Shown: piece by piece, positions 1 to 8,736 of the stretch
Layout of the letters: every line of letters begins with the position of its first letter
Numbering within the stretch: the first letter of the stretch is position 1
Source of the DNA: an uncultured Lachnospiraceae bacterium
GTDB taxonomy: Bacteria; Bacillota; Clostridia; Lachnospirales; Lachnospiraceae
Direction: 5' to 3'
DNA length: 42,067 nucleotides
Assembly: GCA_946615865.1 (NCBI GenBank)
Contig: CAMOIJ010000020.1
Span: 1-42,067, forward strand
Notes under the pieces: generated by a model
The model's input: only the letters and a program-made list of their open reading frames with translations
The model's database searches: none
What the model was told of the DNA's origin: nothing
Translations under genes and position numbers: made by a program

Positions 1-113
1 TGCAGTTCCACCACCACTCTCCAGCGGTGACCATGCAGATTGCTGCACTTTCCGGCATATCCCTTCAAAAAATGCGCCGAGTCAAAACTGCTCTCAGATC
101 TGATGTAGTACAT
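1..113 (-). CDS. queD: 6-carboxytetrahydropterin synthase QueD, 5' part
   Basis: Only the first 37 codons lie in the window; the gene runs off the left edge. The protein begins MYYIRSESSFDSAHFL and carries the start of the 6-pyruvoyl-tetrahydropterin synthase fold: a first zinc histidine at H14, the catalytic-type cysteine C23 in GKCSNLHGH, and zinc histidines H27 and H29. QueD makes 6-carboxy-5,6,7,8-tetrahydropterin from dihydroneopterin triphosphate in the cytoplasm, an early step toward preQ0 and queuosine. The ATG at 113 is preceded by GGGAGGAAAGCG, a strong ribosome site. A terminator hairpin lies directly upstream of that site, which suggests regulated readthrough. Family assignment is secure. 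QueD rather than a folate-pathway PTPS paralogue is inferred. Confidence 0.85.
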   Translation of the reverse strand, partial: MYYIRSESSFDSAHFLKGYAGKCSNLHGHRWRVVVEL

Positions 114-134
114 CGCTTTCCTCCCAAACAGAGC

Positions 135-165
135 AAAAAAGCTCCGCGGCCTGCACCGCGGAGCT
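135..165 (-). terminator. attenuator-type terminator in the queD leader
   Basis: Read on the minus strand, a 10-bp perfect stem AGCTCCGCGG/CCGCGGAGCT (156-165 with 140-149, 6-nt loop) is followed by a T run (135-140). It ends about 20 nt before the queD start codon, between the queD promoter and the ribosome site. A terminator placed there would cut queD transcription unless an upstream structure prevents it. Confidence 0.75.
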
Positions 166-285
166 GAAGTTCATCTTAAATCTAAATGAAAACACCGATA
201 TATGCATACAGCATATATCGCAGCTGTCCTGGTTTTGTTTAACGACAGGATGGCACAAACGAACTGTCGGCGCAAACGCGCTAAA
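166..285 (-). promoter_or_regulatory. structured 5' leader of queD, candidate riboswitch
   Basis: About 120 nt lie between the likely transcription start (near 281) and the terminator stem. On the minus strand they contain a 10-bp hairpin with arms at 196-205 and 211-220, a smaller GACAG/CTGTC pairing between about 240 and 270, and a GCGC-TTTGCGC element near 270-280. With the terminator this has the layout of a transcription-attenuating riboswitch. The gene downstream suggests preQ1 as ligand. I do not see the preQ1-I consensus, so the class is unassigned. Confidence 0.45.
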
Positions 286-287
286 TC

Positions 288-315
288 AGTATAACACGAC
301 GGCCAAAATAGTCAA
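288..315 (-). promoter_or_regulatory. sigma-A type promoter of queD
   Basis: On the minus strand a TTGACT -35 box (310-315) and a TATACT -10 box (288-293) are separated by 16 bp. The promoter points toward queD and gives a leader of about 165 nt. Confidence 0.7.
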
Positions 316-327
316 GCGCCGCAATTA

Positions 328-1764
328 TCACAGAGCCTTGTGGTTATCAACGATCAGGTTCTTATAGAAATCCACCGCGCCCGGCAGACAGTTATAGCGC
401 AGCGCTTCGTTGACGCCGTGGATCCCCTTCTTCTCCTCCTGCCCGTACACGATCGGGGCAAAGCGGATACAGTTATCGCAGATCTCATCGTAAAAAGTGG
501 CGTCAGTCGCCGCTGTCAGAATATAGGGACTGCTGATGCAGCCGGGGAATGTTTTGGCGGCGGTGTCTGCTACATAGCGGTACACTTCGCCCTTGTGATC
601 GATCATTCTTGTGCAGGCCGTTCCGTGGACTACTTCCATCTCCAGGTCATATTTGGCGGCGATCCTTCTAATAACTTCAAGGCTCTCTTCCATATCCTGA
701 TGGTGGACGAAGCGAAGATTCGCGCCGAGAGTCGCTTCCCGCGGCATTACATTGTAAGCATTGGAGCCGGAAGCCATCGTAAAGGTGATCGTCGTCCTGA
801 GCATAGCCGCGGCCTGCCCGCTAATACGAGGCGTAAACCACTCGATCGGATAGCGGAAGAGCCACAGATTCTCAAGGATCAGCCGGATCGGAAAGGAAGC
901 CGCGGGTGCCAGCGCCTCCAGCATGGCCCTCGTCTCCGGTTCCATTTCGCTGCGGAAGGGACAGTGACGCTCCACATCGCACACAAAGGCCGACAGCCTT
1001 GCGATCGGTGAGTTTTTCTGCGGAGTGCTGGCGTGGCCGCCCTTGCCCCGGGCAATAAACTTCACGTTGGCCCTGCCCTTCTCCGATATGCCGATCATGG
1101 CAAAATTCCCTTTGATCCCCATCATCGGGTCCGTGTAAAGACCGCCGCCCTCGTCGCAGACCAGCCAGGGCTTTACACCGCGCCCCCGCAGTTCTTCCAC
1201 CAGAGCGGGACATCCCGGACCTCCCCACTCCTCTGTACAGGAAGTAGAGAGCCAGACGTCCTGTTCGGGCTCATACCCCTCCGCAAGCAGTTCCTCCACC
1301 GCCTGGAAAAAAGCCATACATGAGCACTTCGTATCTACGGATCCGCGCCCCCAGACCTTTCCTTCGGAGATTTCTCCTGAAAAAGGAGGTTTGGTCCACT
1401 CCCCGGAGACCGGTACTACGTCCTGATGTCCCATGAGCACCACCGGATAATCATCCGATCGCCCCTTCCAGTGATAGAGCAAACTTCCGCCGATCTCTGT
1501 TTTGTCCAAACGGGCGTGTACCAGAGGAAACAGTTCCGCAAGGATCTTGTGATATCCCAGGAATGTCTCACGCTGGTCTGTGTTCGGATAGGAAGTTGTG
1601 TCGTATTTCACCATCCGCGACAGTTTTTCCGCATAGGGAAGGGCGCGCGCATCGTCTTTTGACGGAACATAGTCCGACTTCCGCGCCGGGATCATCAGCG
1701 TATGCGCGAGCGCCGCGGCTCCCAAAGCCAACAGCAGCAACAGAATTCCGATCAGAATTTTCAT
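328..1764 (-). CDS. M20 family zinc peptidase, membrane-anchored
   Basis: This 478-residue protein begins with a hydrophobic stretch (about residues 3-24) that looks like a signal anchor, then the M20/ArgE/DapE/CPS1 peptidase fold. Metal and catalytic motifs are visible: H113 and D115 in GHQDVVP, D144 in GRGSVDTK, the E178-E179 pair in SCTEEWGGPG, and a late zinc histidine in KKGIHGVNE near the C-terminus. Length and motifs match the carboxypeptidase S / PM20D1-like branch. The likely role is hydrolysis of peptides or N-acyl amino acids at the outer membrane face. The ATG at 1764 follows GAGAGGATAT. It is divergent from the CAT-like gene. Substrate is unknown. Confidence 0.85.
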   Translation of the reverse strand: MKILIGILLLLLALGAAALAHTLMIPARKSDYVPSKDDARALPYAEKLSRMVKYDTTSYPNTDQRETFLGYHKILAELFPLVHARLDKTEIGGSLLYHWKGRSDDYPVVLMGHQDVVPVSGEWTKPPFSGEISEGKVWGRGSVDTKCSCMAFFQAVEELLAEGYEPEQDVWLSTSCTEEWGGPGCPALVEELRGRGVKPWLVCDEGGGLYTDPMMGIKGNFAMIGISEKGRANVKFIARGKGGHASTPQKNSPIARLSAFVCDVERHCPFRSEMEPETRAMLEALAPAASFPIRLILENLWLFRYPIEWFTPRISGQAAAMLRTTITFTMASGSNAYNVMPREATLGANLRFVHHQDMEESLEVIRRIAAKYDLEMEVVHGTACTRMIDHKGEVYRYVADTAAKTFPGCISSPYILTAATDATFYDEICDNCIRFAPIVYGQEEKKGIHGVNEALRYNCLPGAVDFYKNLIVDNHKAL

Positions 1765-1871
1765 ATATCCTCTCCCGCTTTACTCTTCATTAGTCCACGA
1801 CTTTTTGTGTATAATGAACTTGCCCAAACAACACACTGACAACTGAACACCACAAGGAGATCAACTGCACT

Positions 1872-2555
1872 ATGTCACGCAAATATATCGATATGACCAA
1901 GTACCCCAGACTCGACCACTTCAGGCATTTCCTGACTATGCAGCAGCCTTGCGTATCCATTACCGTTCAGGTCGACATCACCGACTGGCTCTCCAGGCTC
2001 AAGGCGTCCGGCTGTCCCTTCTTCCTGAGCTTCCAGTACGCCGTCGTGCGGGCTGCCAACCGGATCCCGGAATTTCGCCAGCGCATTGTCGATGATAAAA
2101 TCGTGGAGTATGATTACTGCAACCCGTCATACATCGTATCTCTTCCTGACGACACCTACCGCTACTGCAATGTGAACGTCAACCAGCCCTTCGCTCAATA
2201 CCTCGAAGAGAGCCGCGTCAAACAGGACGCCTCGCTTCACTCTGAGCACCTGGAAGAGGAAGAAGGCGATGTTCTGGGTCTTCTCTTTATATCCTGCGTC
2301 CCCTGGTTCAACTATACGGAAGCCATGATGCCCTACCCGGGCGGAAGTTTTTCCAATCCCAGTTTCTGCTGGGGAGGATACAGGACGGAGAAATATCTGG
2401 CCCTTGAGGATGGCCGGGTAACGGAAAAGGTCAAAACATCGATCCCCGTCACTCTCTTCTTCAACCACGCCCTCATCGACGGGATCCACGCAGGCCGGTT
2501 CTTCGACAATCTTGGTGATGAACTGAATAATTTTAATTTTTCGACAAAGGAGTGA
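1872..2555 (+). CDS. chloramphenicol acetyltransferase-like acyltransferase
   Basis: The 227-residue protein matches the type A CAT family over its whole length, with the usual N-terminal strand region and C-terminal active site. The catalytic histidine is H199 in FFNHALIDGIHAGRF, with structural D203. Canonical CATs have HHAxxDG here, and the first His is Asn in this protein. CATs transfer acetyl from acetyl-CoA to a hydroxyl acceptor as cytoplasmic trimers. Many chromosomal CAT-like proteins have other or unknown acceptors, so resistance should not be assumed. An AAGGAG site precedes the ATG and a TATAAT box lies at 1810-1815. It converges on the gene at 2562 across a shared terminator. Confidence 0.8.
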   Translation: MSRKYIDMTKYPRLDHFRHFLTMQQPCVSITVQVDITDWLSRLKASGCPFFLSFQYAVVRAANRIPEFRQRIVDDKIVEYDYCNPSYIVSLPDDTYRYCNVNVNQPFAQYLEESRVKQDASLHSEHLEEEEGDVLGLLFISCVPWFNYTEAMMPYPGGSFSNPSFCWGGYRTEKYLALEDGRVTEKVKTSIPVTLFFNHALIDGIHAGRFFDNLGDELNNFNFSTKE

Positions 2556-2571
2556 CACTCGTCACTCCTTT
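2546..2571. terminator. bidirectional terminator between convergent genes
   Basis: A perfect 11-bp stem, AAAGGAGTGAC (2546-2556) with GTCACTCCTTT (2561-2571), has a 4-nt loop. It overlaps the stop codons of both convergent genes and has A/T tails suited to termination on both strands. Confidence 0.8.
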
Positions 2572-4994
2572 ACCATTGTGATCGTATAGTTGCCGGTCCC
2601 GCTCAGCTGTGTGAGCCGGATCTGGTAATTCTGCCCTTCTTTCAGGATAACAGACAGGCTGCCTCCGCTGCTCATCTCATCAGCTCCCTCAAGTCTGTCT
2701 CCCAGTTGGCTGTAGACATACATTTTCACGCCGCATCCGTCCTGCATATTACTGATCGTGATCCGATACTTTCCGGAGTCTGCGGCAGTAAAAGTATATG
2801 TCTTCTTCTGGTCCCTGTAAGTGACTATGCCGGGGATGATGCATTTCCCGCTGATATCCGAGGCTGCCTCCTGTTTGCCGATCGTCAGCGTGTATTCTCC
2901 GACCTTTCCGGCCTGCGCCGCGTCGATCCTGTAAGTCTCACCAGCGTTCAGTTCCAGTGTAACGCCGCTTCCGGCCGCCAGAATATCCCCGAATACTTTT
3001 CCGCCTCTCGCGTCATATATGTCCGTCTTCAGCGCAAGTTCCTTATCGGCTCCGCTGACATCAAAGCGGTAAGTACCGCTGTTCTCCGGCACAAAGGAGT
3101 AACTGTTGCACTGCCCCTTAAACTCCATGCTGTCACGGACAAGTTCATAGGCTGAGACATCCGCCTGTGCTTTATTCTGCCCGAAGCGCAGGACATATTT
3201 GCCCTCTCCTTCCACTGCTTCCACGGAAACAGTATAAGTCTTGTCCTTTTCGAGGACGCAGTTCACTTCGCTTCCGTTCACAAGGCCGGTCTGTTTCACG
3301 ATCTCCGCGCCTTCCGGTCCTTTGACCAGAATCTGCGCCTTTAGCGTGCCCTCCACTCCGGTGAGGAAGAAACTGCATGTTCCTCCCGCCGCTTTCACTG
3401 TGTAATCCTGCTTCTTTACGGTGCCCTTAAGTTCCCCGGGATACTCTGCAAAGGCGACTTTTACCGCCGTATACTCGTTTATCTCCGGTTTAAGACCGCT
3501 CTCGGCCTCTTCAATCTGCCCGTTAAGCGCATCCAGAGCATCGCAGGAGTAGAGCTCTGAGGCTTCCTCCACGATCCTGTACGCCTCGTCAAAATCCCCG
3601 GCGTCAACAGATCCTGCGGCTTCCCTGGTCACATAAGCCACAAACGCGGCCCTGAGATTTTCCGCTTTCTGTGTGAGCTGCTCGTCCTCGGGCAGTATCT
3701 CCAGAGCCTTGTCGATCCTGGCAAAAGCTTCCTCGAAATCACCGTCCGCCGCCATCTGGTCGGCCTCCCTGAAAGCATTGCTGCGCACAAGGGTGTGATA
3801 TTTTGACAAACAGGACTCCCTGCTCTGTTTCAAATCCGTATTATCAGGCAGAAGCGCTATTGCCGCATCGATCTGCTCTATGGCCGCAAGATACTCTGCC
3901 TCCGTCTCCAGACTTTCCGCGGTCTTCAGCAGCTGATCCACACAGGCTTTCACATTCTTCTGCGCGTCTCCATAGACAGTCGACGACTCCTCTATCTTAA
4001 GAAAAGCCTTGATCGCCGCGACATACTCGCGGTTCTCCATGAAGGTCACGCCTTCCTTAAAGCTTGCCGAAGAGACCTCGTAGAGTTCCACCTCCGCCAG
4101 AGCGCCTTCCGCCATTTCCGAGAGTTCGTCTTTCTCAAACCCCGTCAAAATATTCAGATACGCGCAGGTATCCTGATACCCGCACAGTTCATCCATATAT
4201 CTGTCTCTGACAGTATTCACGGCCTCCCGGGCTTTGGGATCCGCTTTCTGCTCCTTCGCCTCATGCCCCAGGATCTCGCTGTTGTAGATCGTCACCGCGT
4301 TTGCGTAATGGGCGTTGTCAATGCTCTGCCCAAACCTCTTCACGGAAGTGTCCCGCATATACCATACAGCCGCGGCTGCCGCTGTCAGCATCAGCGCCAG
4401 GACGATCGCTTTGACCGGCGATTTCTTCCTGCGCCGGAAAGTGGGATCCTCTTCCTGCACCTTTGAACCGCCCCGCGCGCTCTTAGCCGCTCCGGAATTT
4501 CCCCGCGCACCGCTGCCTCCTGCCGCTTGACGTCTCTGCGCGCTCTCACCCGCCGCACTGCGCGCTCCGGTCTTACCGGCCTTGCCCTGCGTCGGTCCGC
4601 CGGGCGTCTTGCGATACTTAAGGGGTCTTATAAATTCCGTCTGCGATTCTCCCGGAGCCGGAAGCGCATATCCCTCAATCCGGATACGGATGTCCAGCCC
4701 CTCATCGTCCTCCAGATAGATCTTCTCGTCCCAGAGTTGTCCGGACAGCACTTTCAGCGGATCCACAGTAAACAACCGTCTGCCGTACTCGTCATAACAC
4801 TCCGCCGTGATCGCGACCGTCTCGCCGTTTTTGATCTCCCAGAACAGTTCCTCAGGCACGAAATACCTCAGAGTCTCCGGCTGTCTGGTGCACAGAATGC
4901 GAATGTTGTTGAGCAGATTCTGGTCAGACTCACAAACATAAGTATGCGCTATATTCGGTTCGTCAAGTCTTGAGATCAGAAATTCCCGCTTCAT
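2562..4994 (-). CDS. single-pass membrane protein with TPR-like helices and repeated beta-sandwich domains
   Basis: I do not recognise a named family for this 810-residue protein. Residues 1-125 form a cytoplasmic acidic domain. Residues 130-180 are a Gly/Ala/Ser/Arg-rich linker. One membrane helix spans about 195-213 after a basic RRRKK patch, so the rest is predicted outside the cell. Residues about 220-490 are helical with TPR-like pairs (EYLAAIEQIDAAIALLP, DFEEAFARIDKALEILP). Residues about 515-810 hold three or four beta-rich units resembling PPC domains, with recurring Y-x-F/I-T-x-x-x-S/G-x-Y motifs. An AAAGGATATAA site precedes the ATG, 10 bp after the upstream hydrolase gene, so the two probably form an operon. 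A scaffold or sensor role at the cell envelope is a guess. Confidence 0.7.
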   Translation of the reverse strand: MKREFLISRLDEPNIAHTYVCESDQNLLNNIRILCTRQPETLRYFVPEELFWEIKNGETVAITAECYDEYGRRLFTVDPLKVLSGQLWDEKIYLEDDEGLDIRIRIEGYALPAPGESQTEFIRPLKYRKTPGGPTQGKAGKTGARSAAGESAQRRQAAGGSGARGNSGAAKSARGGSKVQEEDPTFRRRKKSPVKAIVLALMLTAAAAAVWYMRDTSVKRFGQSIDNAHYANAVTIYNSEILGHEAKEQKADPKAREAVNTVRDRYMDELCGYQDTCAYLNILTGFEKDELSEMAEGALAEVELYEVSSASFKEGVTFMENREYVAAIKAFLKIEESSTVYGDAQKNVKACVDQLLKTAESLETEAEYLAAIEQIDAAIALLPDNTDLKQSRESCLSKYHTLVRSNAFREADQMAADGDFEEAFARIDKALEILPEDEQLTQKAENLRAAFVAYVTREAAGSVDAGDFDEAYRIVEEASELYSCDALDALNGQIEEAESGLKPEINEYTAVKVAFAEYPGELKGTVKKQDYTVKAAGGTCSFFLTGVEGTLKAQILVKGPEGAEIVKQTGLVNGSEVNCVLEKDKTYTVSVEAVEGEGKYVLRFGQNKAQADVSAYELVRDSMEFKGQCNSYSFVPENSGTYRFDVSGADKELALKTDIYDARGGKVFGDILAAGSGVTLELNAGETYRIDAAQAGKVGEYTLTIGKQEAASDISGKCIIPGIVTYRDQKKTYTFTAADSGKYRITISNMQDGCGVKMYVYSQLGDRLEGADEMSSGGSLSVILKEGQNYQIRLTQLSGTGNYTITMVKE

Positions 4995-5004
4995 TTATAT
5001 CCTT

Positions 5005-5745
5005 TCAATTGCCGCTCTCGCCGATTTGCTGCGATCTGACGGCTTCCATTACCAGCCTGACCGTCTCTTCCTGCTGCTCTGTGTCTGTGATCCGGGCTTC
5101 GCCGTCGCCTTTCTGCCTGCCATAGCTGCCAAACTGAGCATGATTTCCGCCCTCGATCACACTCTCCAGGTAGTGTCCCTCAGGACCGGGGGCGAACTGC
5201 CGGCCTTCCTCTGTCTTGTCTTTGTTCAGGACTCCGTCCTCCGATCCGTAGAGCACGATCTCCACAAGATCATCGTCCAGTTTCTTCGTCGCATAAGCTG
5301 CCAGCAGAACTATGCCTTGCAGCTTGTCCCCGTGATCCGCAGCCCAGACAGCGCTCATCGCGCCGCCTAACGAGTGTCCGCCGATATACCAGTTCTCATA
5401 ATCATGCCGCACCATTACATCGGTGGCCTTGTTGATTCCCAAAACAGCCAGGCGGAAAGGCATTTTCACCAGGCAGACATCCATGCCCTCCTCTGCGAAC
5501 CTGTGCAGGAGCGGGATATACGCTTTTTCGTCTACTTTCCCCCCGGGGTAAAAGACCATCGCGTTCTCTTCTGAAGGCCCGTCCAGAAACCAGCCGTAAT
5601 CCGTCTCTTCCACCCGCACCTTCTCATCTGAGACCAGAAAAGCCTTCACTGATTCATCCGCGCGGTAATAGTCACTCACGTAAACGCCAAAAGATACAGC
5701 CAGCACTGCGAACACAACAGCAGCTGCAATAATGGCCTTCTTCAC
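5005..5745 (-). CDS. membrane-anchored alpha/beta hydrolase
   Basis: After an N-terminal membrane helix (about residues 4-22) comes a compact alpha/beta hydrolase. The nucleophile elbow is GGHSLGGAMS (Ser about 125), the acid is probably in YGSEDGVL and the histidine in EGGNHAQFGSYG. The pattern fits the Abhydrolase_5-like family of extracellular esterases. I chose the GTG at 5745 because ATAAAGGATATATA sits just before it. An alternative TTG at 5772 would add nine residues and has only a distant GAGGT. The gene is 10 bp upstream of the TPR/beta-sandwich gene and likely co-transcribed. Substrate is unknown. Confidence 0.75.
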   Translation of the reverse strand: MKKAIIAAAVVFAVLAVSFGVYVSDYYRADESVKAFLVSDEKVRVEETDYGWFLDGPSEENAMVFYPGGKVDEKAYIPLLHRFAEEGMDVCLVKMPFRLAVLGINKATDVMVRHDYENWYIGGHSLGGAMSAVWAADHGDKLQGIVLLAAYATKKLDDDLVEIVLYGSEDGVLNKDKTEEGRQFAPGPEGHYLESVIEGGNHAQFGSYGRQKGDGEARITDTEQQEETVRLVMEAVRSQQIGESGN

Positions 5746-5810
5746 TATATATCCTTTATGGTTCTTCTGCAATTCGGTTTATACCTCGCGCTTTTATTTA
5801 TCTGCCGGCA

Positions 5811-5841
5811 AAAAAATGCGCTCTGGGCGAGCGCATTTTCT
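5811..5841 (-). terminator. terminator after the FKBP-type foldase gene
   Basis: The stem AAAATGCGCT (5813-5822) pairs with AGCGCATTTT (5830-5839) around a 7-nt loop. On the minus strand it ends in a T run. It separates the foldase gene from the hydrolase gene downstream. Confidence 0.8.
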
Positions 5842-5862
5842 TACTACATTCAGGTTACAGGC

Positions 5863-7068
5863 TTATTCTACGGCTGCATGTTCCGCGATATACGCTTCCA
5901 CCTTTTCCGGCAGGACGTACTGCTGGATCAGATAGGGCCTGCCGTACATCGTCTCGATATCTTCGGTAACGCCGTTCTCTGTCTTGAAGGCTTCATAGTC
6001 CTCATCTGTGATCGCGATCCCTGCCTTGGCTGCCAGATCCTGGTAAGCCATGTTGTTGAGGCAGAACTTCTTGGCGTCTTCCTCAAGGACCTTTTCGTAC
6101 TCCTCGGTATTGGCCGCGCCCTTGTACTCCATGACACTGCCGTAAGAGAAGTTCATGCCATACTGCGCGTACATCTGGGCCATGTAGTTGAATTCTTCCT
6201 CGTTGAGCGTCATCTGAAGAGCCTTAAGCTGCTTGAGATAAGCATCCGGATATTTGTCAGCGGAAATATTGTCGCTGATGTACTTGCTCACTGCGCTATT
6301 GAGATTGTTCTTATAATTGGTATCTTTCAGATACTGTTTGTATTCCTCAACAGTCTGTGCGTAGTCAGCGAGATTGGTCTTAACAAATTCATCGTTAAAC
6401 TCGGGCAGTTCCTTGATCCCGTTAACTGTAACAGCAAAAGCAGCTGCCTTTCCGGCCAGATCAGGGTTATTCGCATACTCTTCCGGGAAAGTCACATTGA
6501 CAGTAACCTGATCGCCGGGATGTGTCCCGATGAGCTGCTGTTCAAAGTTGTCGATGAAAGAGCCGGAACCGATCGTCAGGTCATATCCCTGCGCGCTTCC
6601 GCCGTCAAATTCCACGCCGTCGATCGTTCCGACATAATCGATATTGACTACATCGCCGTCCTTTACAGCGAGTGCCGCGTCCGCGTTCAGAACCCTGTGG
6701 TTCTCCAGCTGCGCGTTGATATCTTCCTGCATCTTTTCGTCCGTGTATTCCACGTCCGCTTTAGCGATCTTGACAGCGTTTACATCAAAAGTCTTGACGT
6801 AATCAGCCACATTGACGTCTTTAATGGTTCCGTCATCGTTCAGCATAGCGCTGTAATCAGTGGAAGCCACGGTCTTGTTCTTCTCGATATACCAGTTCCT
6901 GCCATAAGCGGCGCCGATCAGCGCAACGATCACAACGATGATCCCGATTCCGATCGCTTTATTTCTTGTCGCCGCGCGCTTTGCCTGCTCGCGCTCATCC
7001 TTCGCGCGCTCGCGCTTAGCTTTGCTGGCGCTCATTCCATCATACTTCGTGTTTTTGTTCCCGGCCAT
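5863..7068 (-). CDS. membrane-anchored FKBP-type / trigger-factor-like peptidyl-prolyl isomerase
   Basis: The 401-residue protein has a lysine/arginine-rich N-terminus, a membrane helix (about residues 38-56), then a trigger-factor-type PPIase domain with GDVVNIDYVGTIDGVEFDGG and the strand TIGSGSFIDNFEQQLIG. A helical tail resembling the trigger factor C-terminal chaperone arm follows. The ribosome-binding domain of true trigger factor is absent. It should act outside the membrane as a foldase for secreted proteins, in a niche like that of PrsA. The ATG at 7068 is preceded by GAGGAGAATAACCGTT. Open frame continues upstream but without a ribosome site. Confidence 0.85.
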   Translation of the reverse strand: MAGNKNTKYDGMSASKAKRERAKDEREQAKRAATRNKAIGIGIIVVIVALIGAAYGRNWYIEKNKTVASTDYSAMLNDDGTIKDVNVADYVKTFDVNAVKIAKADVEYTDEKMQEDINAQLENHRVLNADAALAVKDGDVVNIDYVGTIDGVEFDGGSAQGYDLTIGSGSFIDNFEQQLIGTHPGDQVTVNVTFPEEYANNPDLAGKAAAFAVTVNGIKELPEFNDEFVKTNLADYAQTVEEYKQYLKDTNYKNNLNSAVSKYISDNISADKYPDAYLKQLKALQMTLNEEEFNYMAQMYAQYGMNFSYGSVMEYKGAANTEEYEKVLEEDAKKFCLNNMAYQDLAAKAGIAITDEDYEAFKTENGVTEDIETMYGRPYLIQQYVLPEKVEAYIAEHAAVE

Positions 7069-7170
7069 AACGGTTATTCTCCTCTCAGTTTCATCTTCAC
7101 GGTCCGTGCTCCGGCGGAACCGGGCCGTTCTTTGTGGATTACGGGCACTCTGATCCCGCAAAACATTGCT

Positions 7171-7198
7171 ATTATAACAGATTTTCGCCGTTCGTCAG
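7171..7198 (-). promoter_or_regulatory. promoter of the FKBP-type foldase gene
   Basis: On the minus strand a TATAAT -10 box (7171-7176) is preceded by TGT, giving an extended -10 element. A weak -35 (CTGACG, 7193-7198) lies 16 bp upstream. Transcription would start near 7164, leaving a leader of about 95 nt. Confidence 0.6.
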
Positions 7199-7229
7199 TG
7201 TTTATTATGTGAAATTTTGAAAAAACCGC

Positions 7230-8687
7230 TTAGTCTTCGCAATCTGCGTATCTTAAATACAGACCGGCCATAAAACTGAAAACAGCTGCTGTGATCGGAT
7301 AAACCGTGCAAAACAGTGATTGTCCCCAATATGCCGCCAAAGGGAAAAAGAATACAGCCGTGTTGCTCTTCCATAGTTTCTTTCTGAAAAACAGCGCCGT
7401 CAGATACCCCCAGAAGGCGAAGTACAGGGCAAGACCGACAATTCCCTGTGTAAGAAGCACCTGCATAATATCACTGTGGGCAGTCACTACATTGCTTCCA
7501 GTCTCGGCGAGATGCGCGATGAAAGCCTGAAAGACCATCTCAGGTCCGATTCCCGTTATCTTATATCGAAGAGGCAGCTTGCAGAAGTACTCCCAGCTGA
7601 TCCTCCAGATCTCTCCTCTGCCATTTCCCCATCCGTCATTAAAATTCATGACCAGGCTCACGGCAAAACCGCAGATTGTCACTATGATCAGCGCTTCCAG
7701 CGCGATCAGCAGGTACCGCTCTTTTTTACTTTGTATCAGTCTCCCGGCCAGCAGATAAAGAAGGATACCGCATGATATCAATATCTCCGGAACGGGACTG
7801 CACAGCATTTTCCATGAAAGACCTGCGAATTCCGCTCTTTTGGCTTCAAACATCGGGAAATACCTCACAAATAAAAGGCATCCTCCATATAAGACCAGCA
7901 GAACCGATGACCGCTTCAGGTATTGTTCCGCGTGATCATCTGAGCCAAACACGAAAAGCAGCATGAACAGCAGACAGATCCCGATCCCGGCATAGCTGCT
8001 GTCGCTTTCCGCCATAATGAGTCCCATAAATCCAACTGCAGCAAACAGGCCGTACAGTAATTCCGTCGCCCGCTCTTTACACGACAAAAAGGCTCCCCAG
8101 AACAAGGGAAGCAGCAGGCACAGATAGCCTGAATAACTGTTGGAGTTCCCGATAGTCGTCATATAGACATAATACTGCTCTTTGATCAGTCCGTTCTGCA
8201 GTCCGAACACATTGATCCCGGCCGATTGGATCACTGCCAGAGCGTTGATAAAGATATTAACTGCCATGATCGGAAGCAGCATATAGGAATGAAACTGAAG
8301 ATTTCCGGAAACAATGATCGTAGTCAGGATCAGAACCACTGTCATGATCGATCCGACTTTCCATCCTCTGCTTCCGGTCAGCGACAGTTCCGGACTTATT
8401 GACATGAATGAAGAAAACAGCGACCACAGACCTATGATCAATAGTAATATCGCGGATTTCCTGACGCTGTTTTTGCGTCTGTCGCCATCAAAAAAGATCC
8501 CTGCAGCCGCAAGAACCGCTGCCAGAAGGACCGCGGGAACCGCGGCGTATAAAAAAGCCCTGGCTTTCAGTTCGATCAGTCCGAAATAACTTCCTTTAAT
8601 GCATAACGGTACAAGTATCAGGGACACTATGCCGAGATAAACAGCGATCCGGTTTTTCATTTTTCTCAGGCTTTGTGTCTGATTCAT
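7230..8687 (-). CDS. O-antigen ligase / polymerase-like membrane protein
   Basis: This 485-residue protein is almost entirely hydrophobic, with about 10-12 predicted membrane helices. Before the last helices it carries the Wzy_C-type signature, including ITGIGPEMVFQAF and TAHSDIMQVLLTQGIVGL, where the histidine sits in the large loop typical of glycan ligases and polymerases. Such enzymes join lipid-linked glycans at the outer membrane face; in Gram-positives they handle capsule, teichoic or exopolysaccharide chains. No other glycan gene is adjacent, so the substrate is unknown. The ATG at 8687 follows AAAGAG. Confidence 0.75.
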   Translation of the reverse strand: MNQTQSLRKMKNRIAVYLGIVSLILVPLCIKGSYFGLIELKARAFLYAAVPAVLLAAVLAAAGIFFDGDRRKNSVRKSAILLLIIGLWSLFSSFMSISPELSLTGSRGWKVGSIMTVVLILTTIIVSGNLQFHSYMLLPIMAVNIFINALAVIQSAGINVFGLQNGLIKEQYYVYMTTIGNSNSYSGYLCLLLPLFWGAFLSCKERATELLYGLFAAVGFMGLIMAESDSSYAGIGICLLFMLLFVFGSDDHAEQYLKRSSVLLVLYGGCLLFVRYFPMFEAKRAEFAGLSWKMLCSPVPEILISCGILLYLLAGRLIQSKKERYLLIALEALIIVTICGFAVSLVMNFNDGWGNGRGEIWRISWEYFCKLPLRYKITGIGPEMVFQAFIAHLAETGSNVVTAHSDIMQVLLTQGIVGLALYFAFWGYLTALFFRKKLWKSNTAVFFFPLAAYWGQSLFCTVYPITAAVFSFMAGLYLRYADCED

Positions 8688-8736
8688 AATAAATCTCTTT
8701 CTGATGTTAAACCTTCGTTGTAATTACTGTCTTTCA

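Noticed and set aside
5758-7212. Long plus-strand open frame opposite the FKBP-type foldase gene
   Set aside because: It is antisense to a gene with clear domains and ribosome site; the translation resembles no family and reflects codon bias of the real gene.
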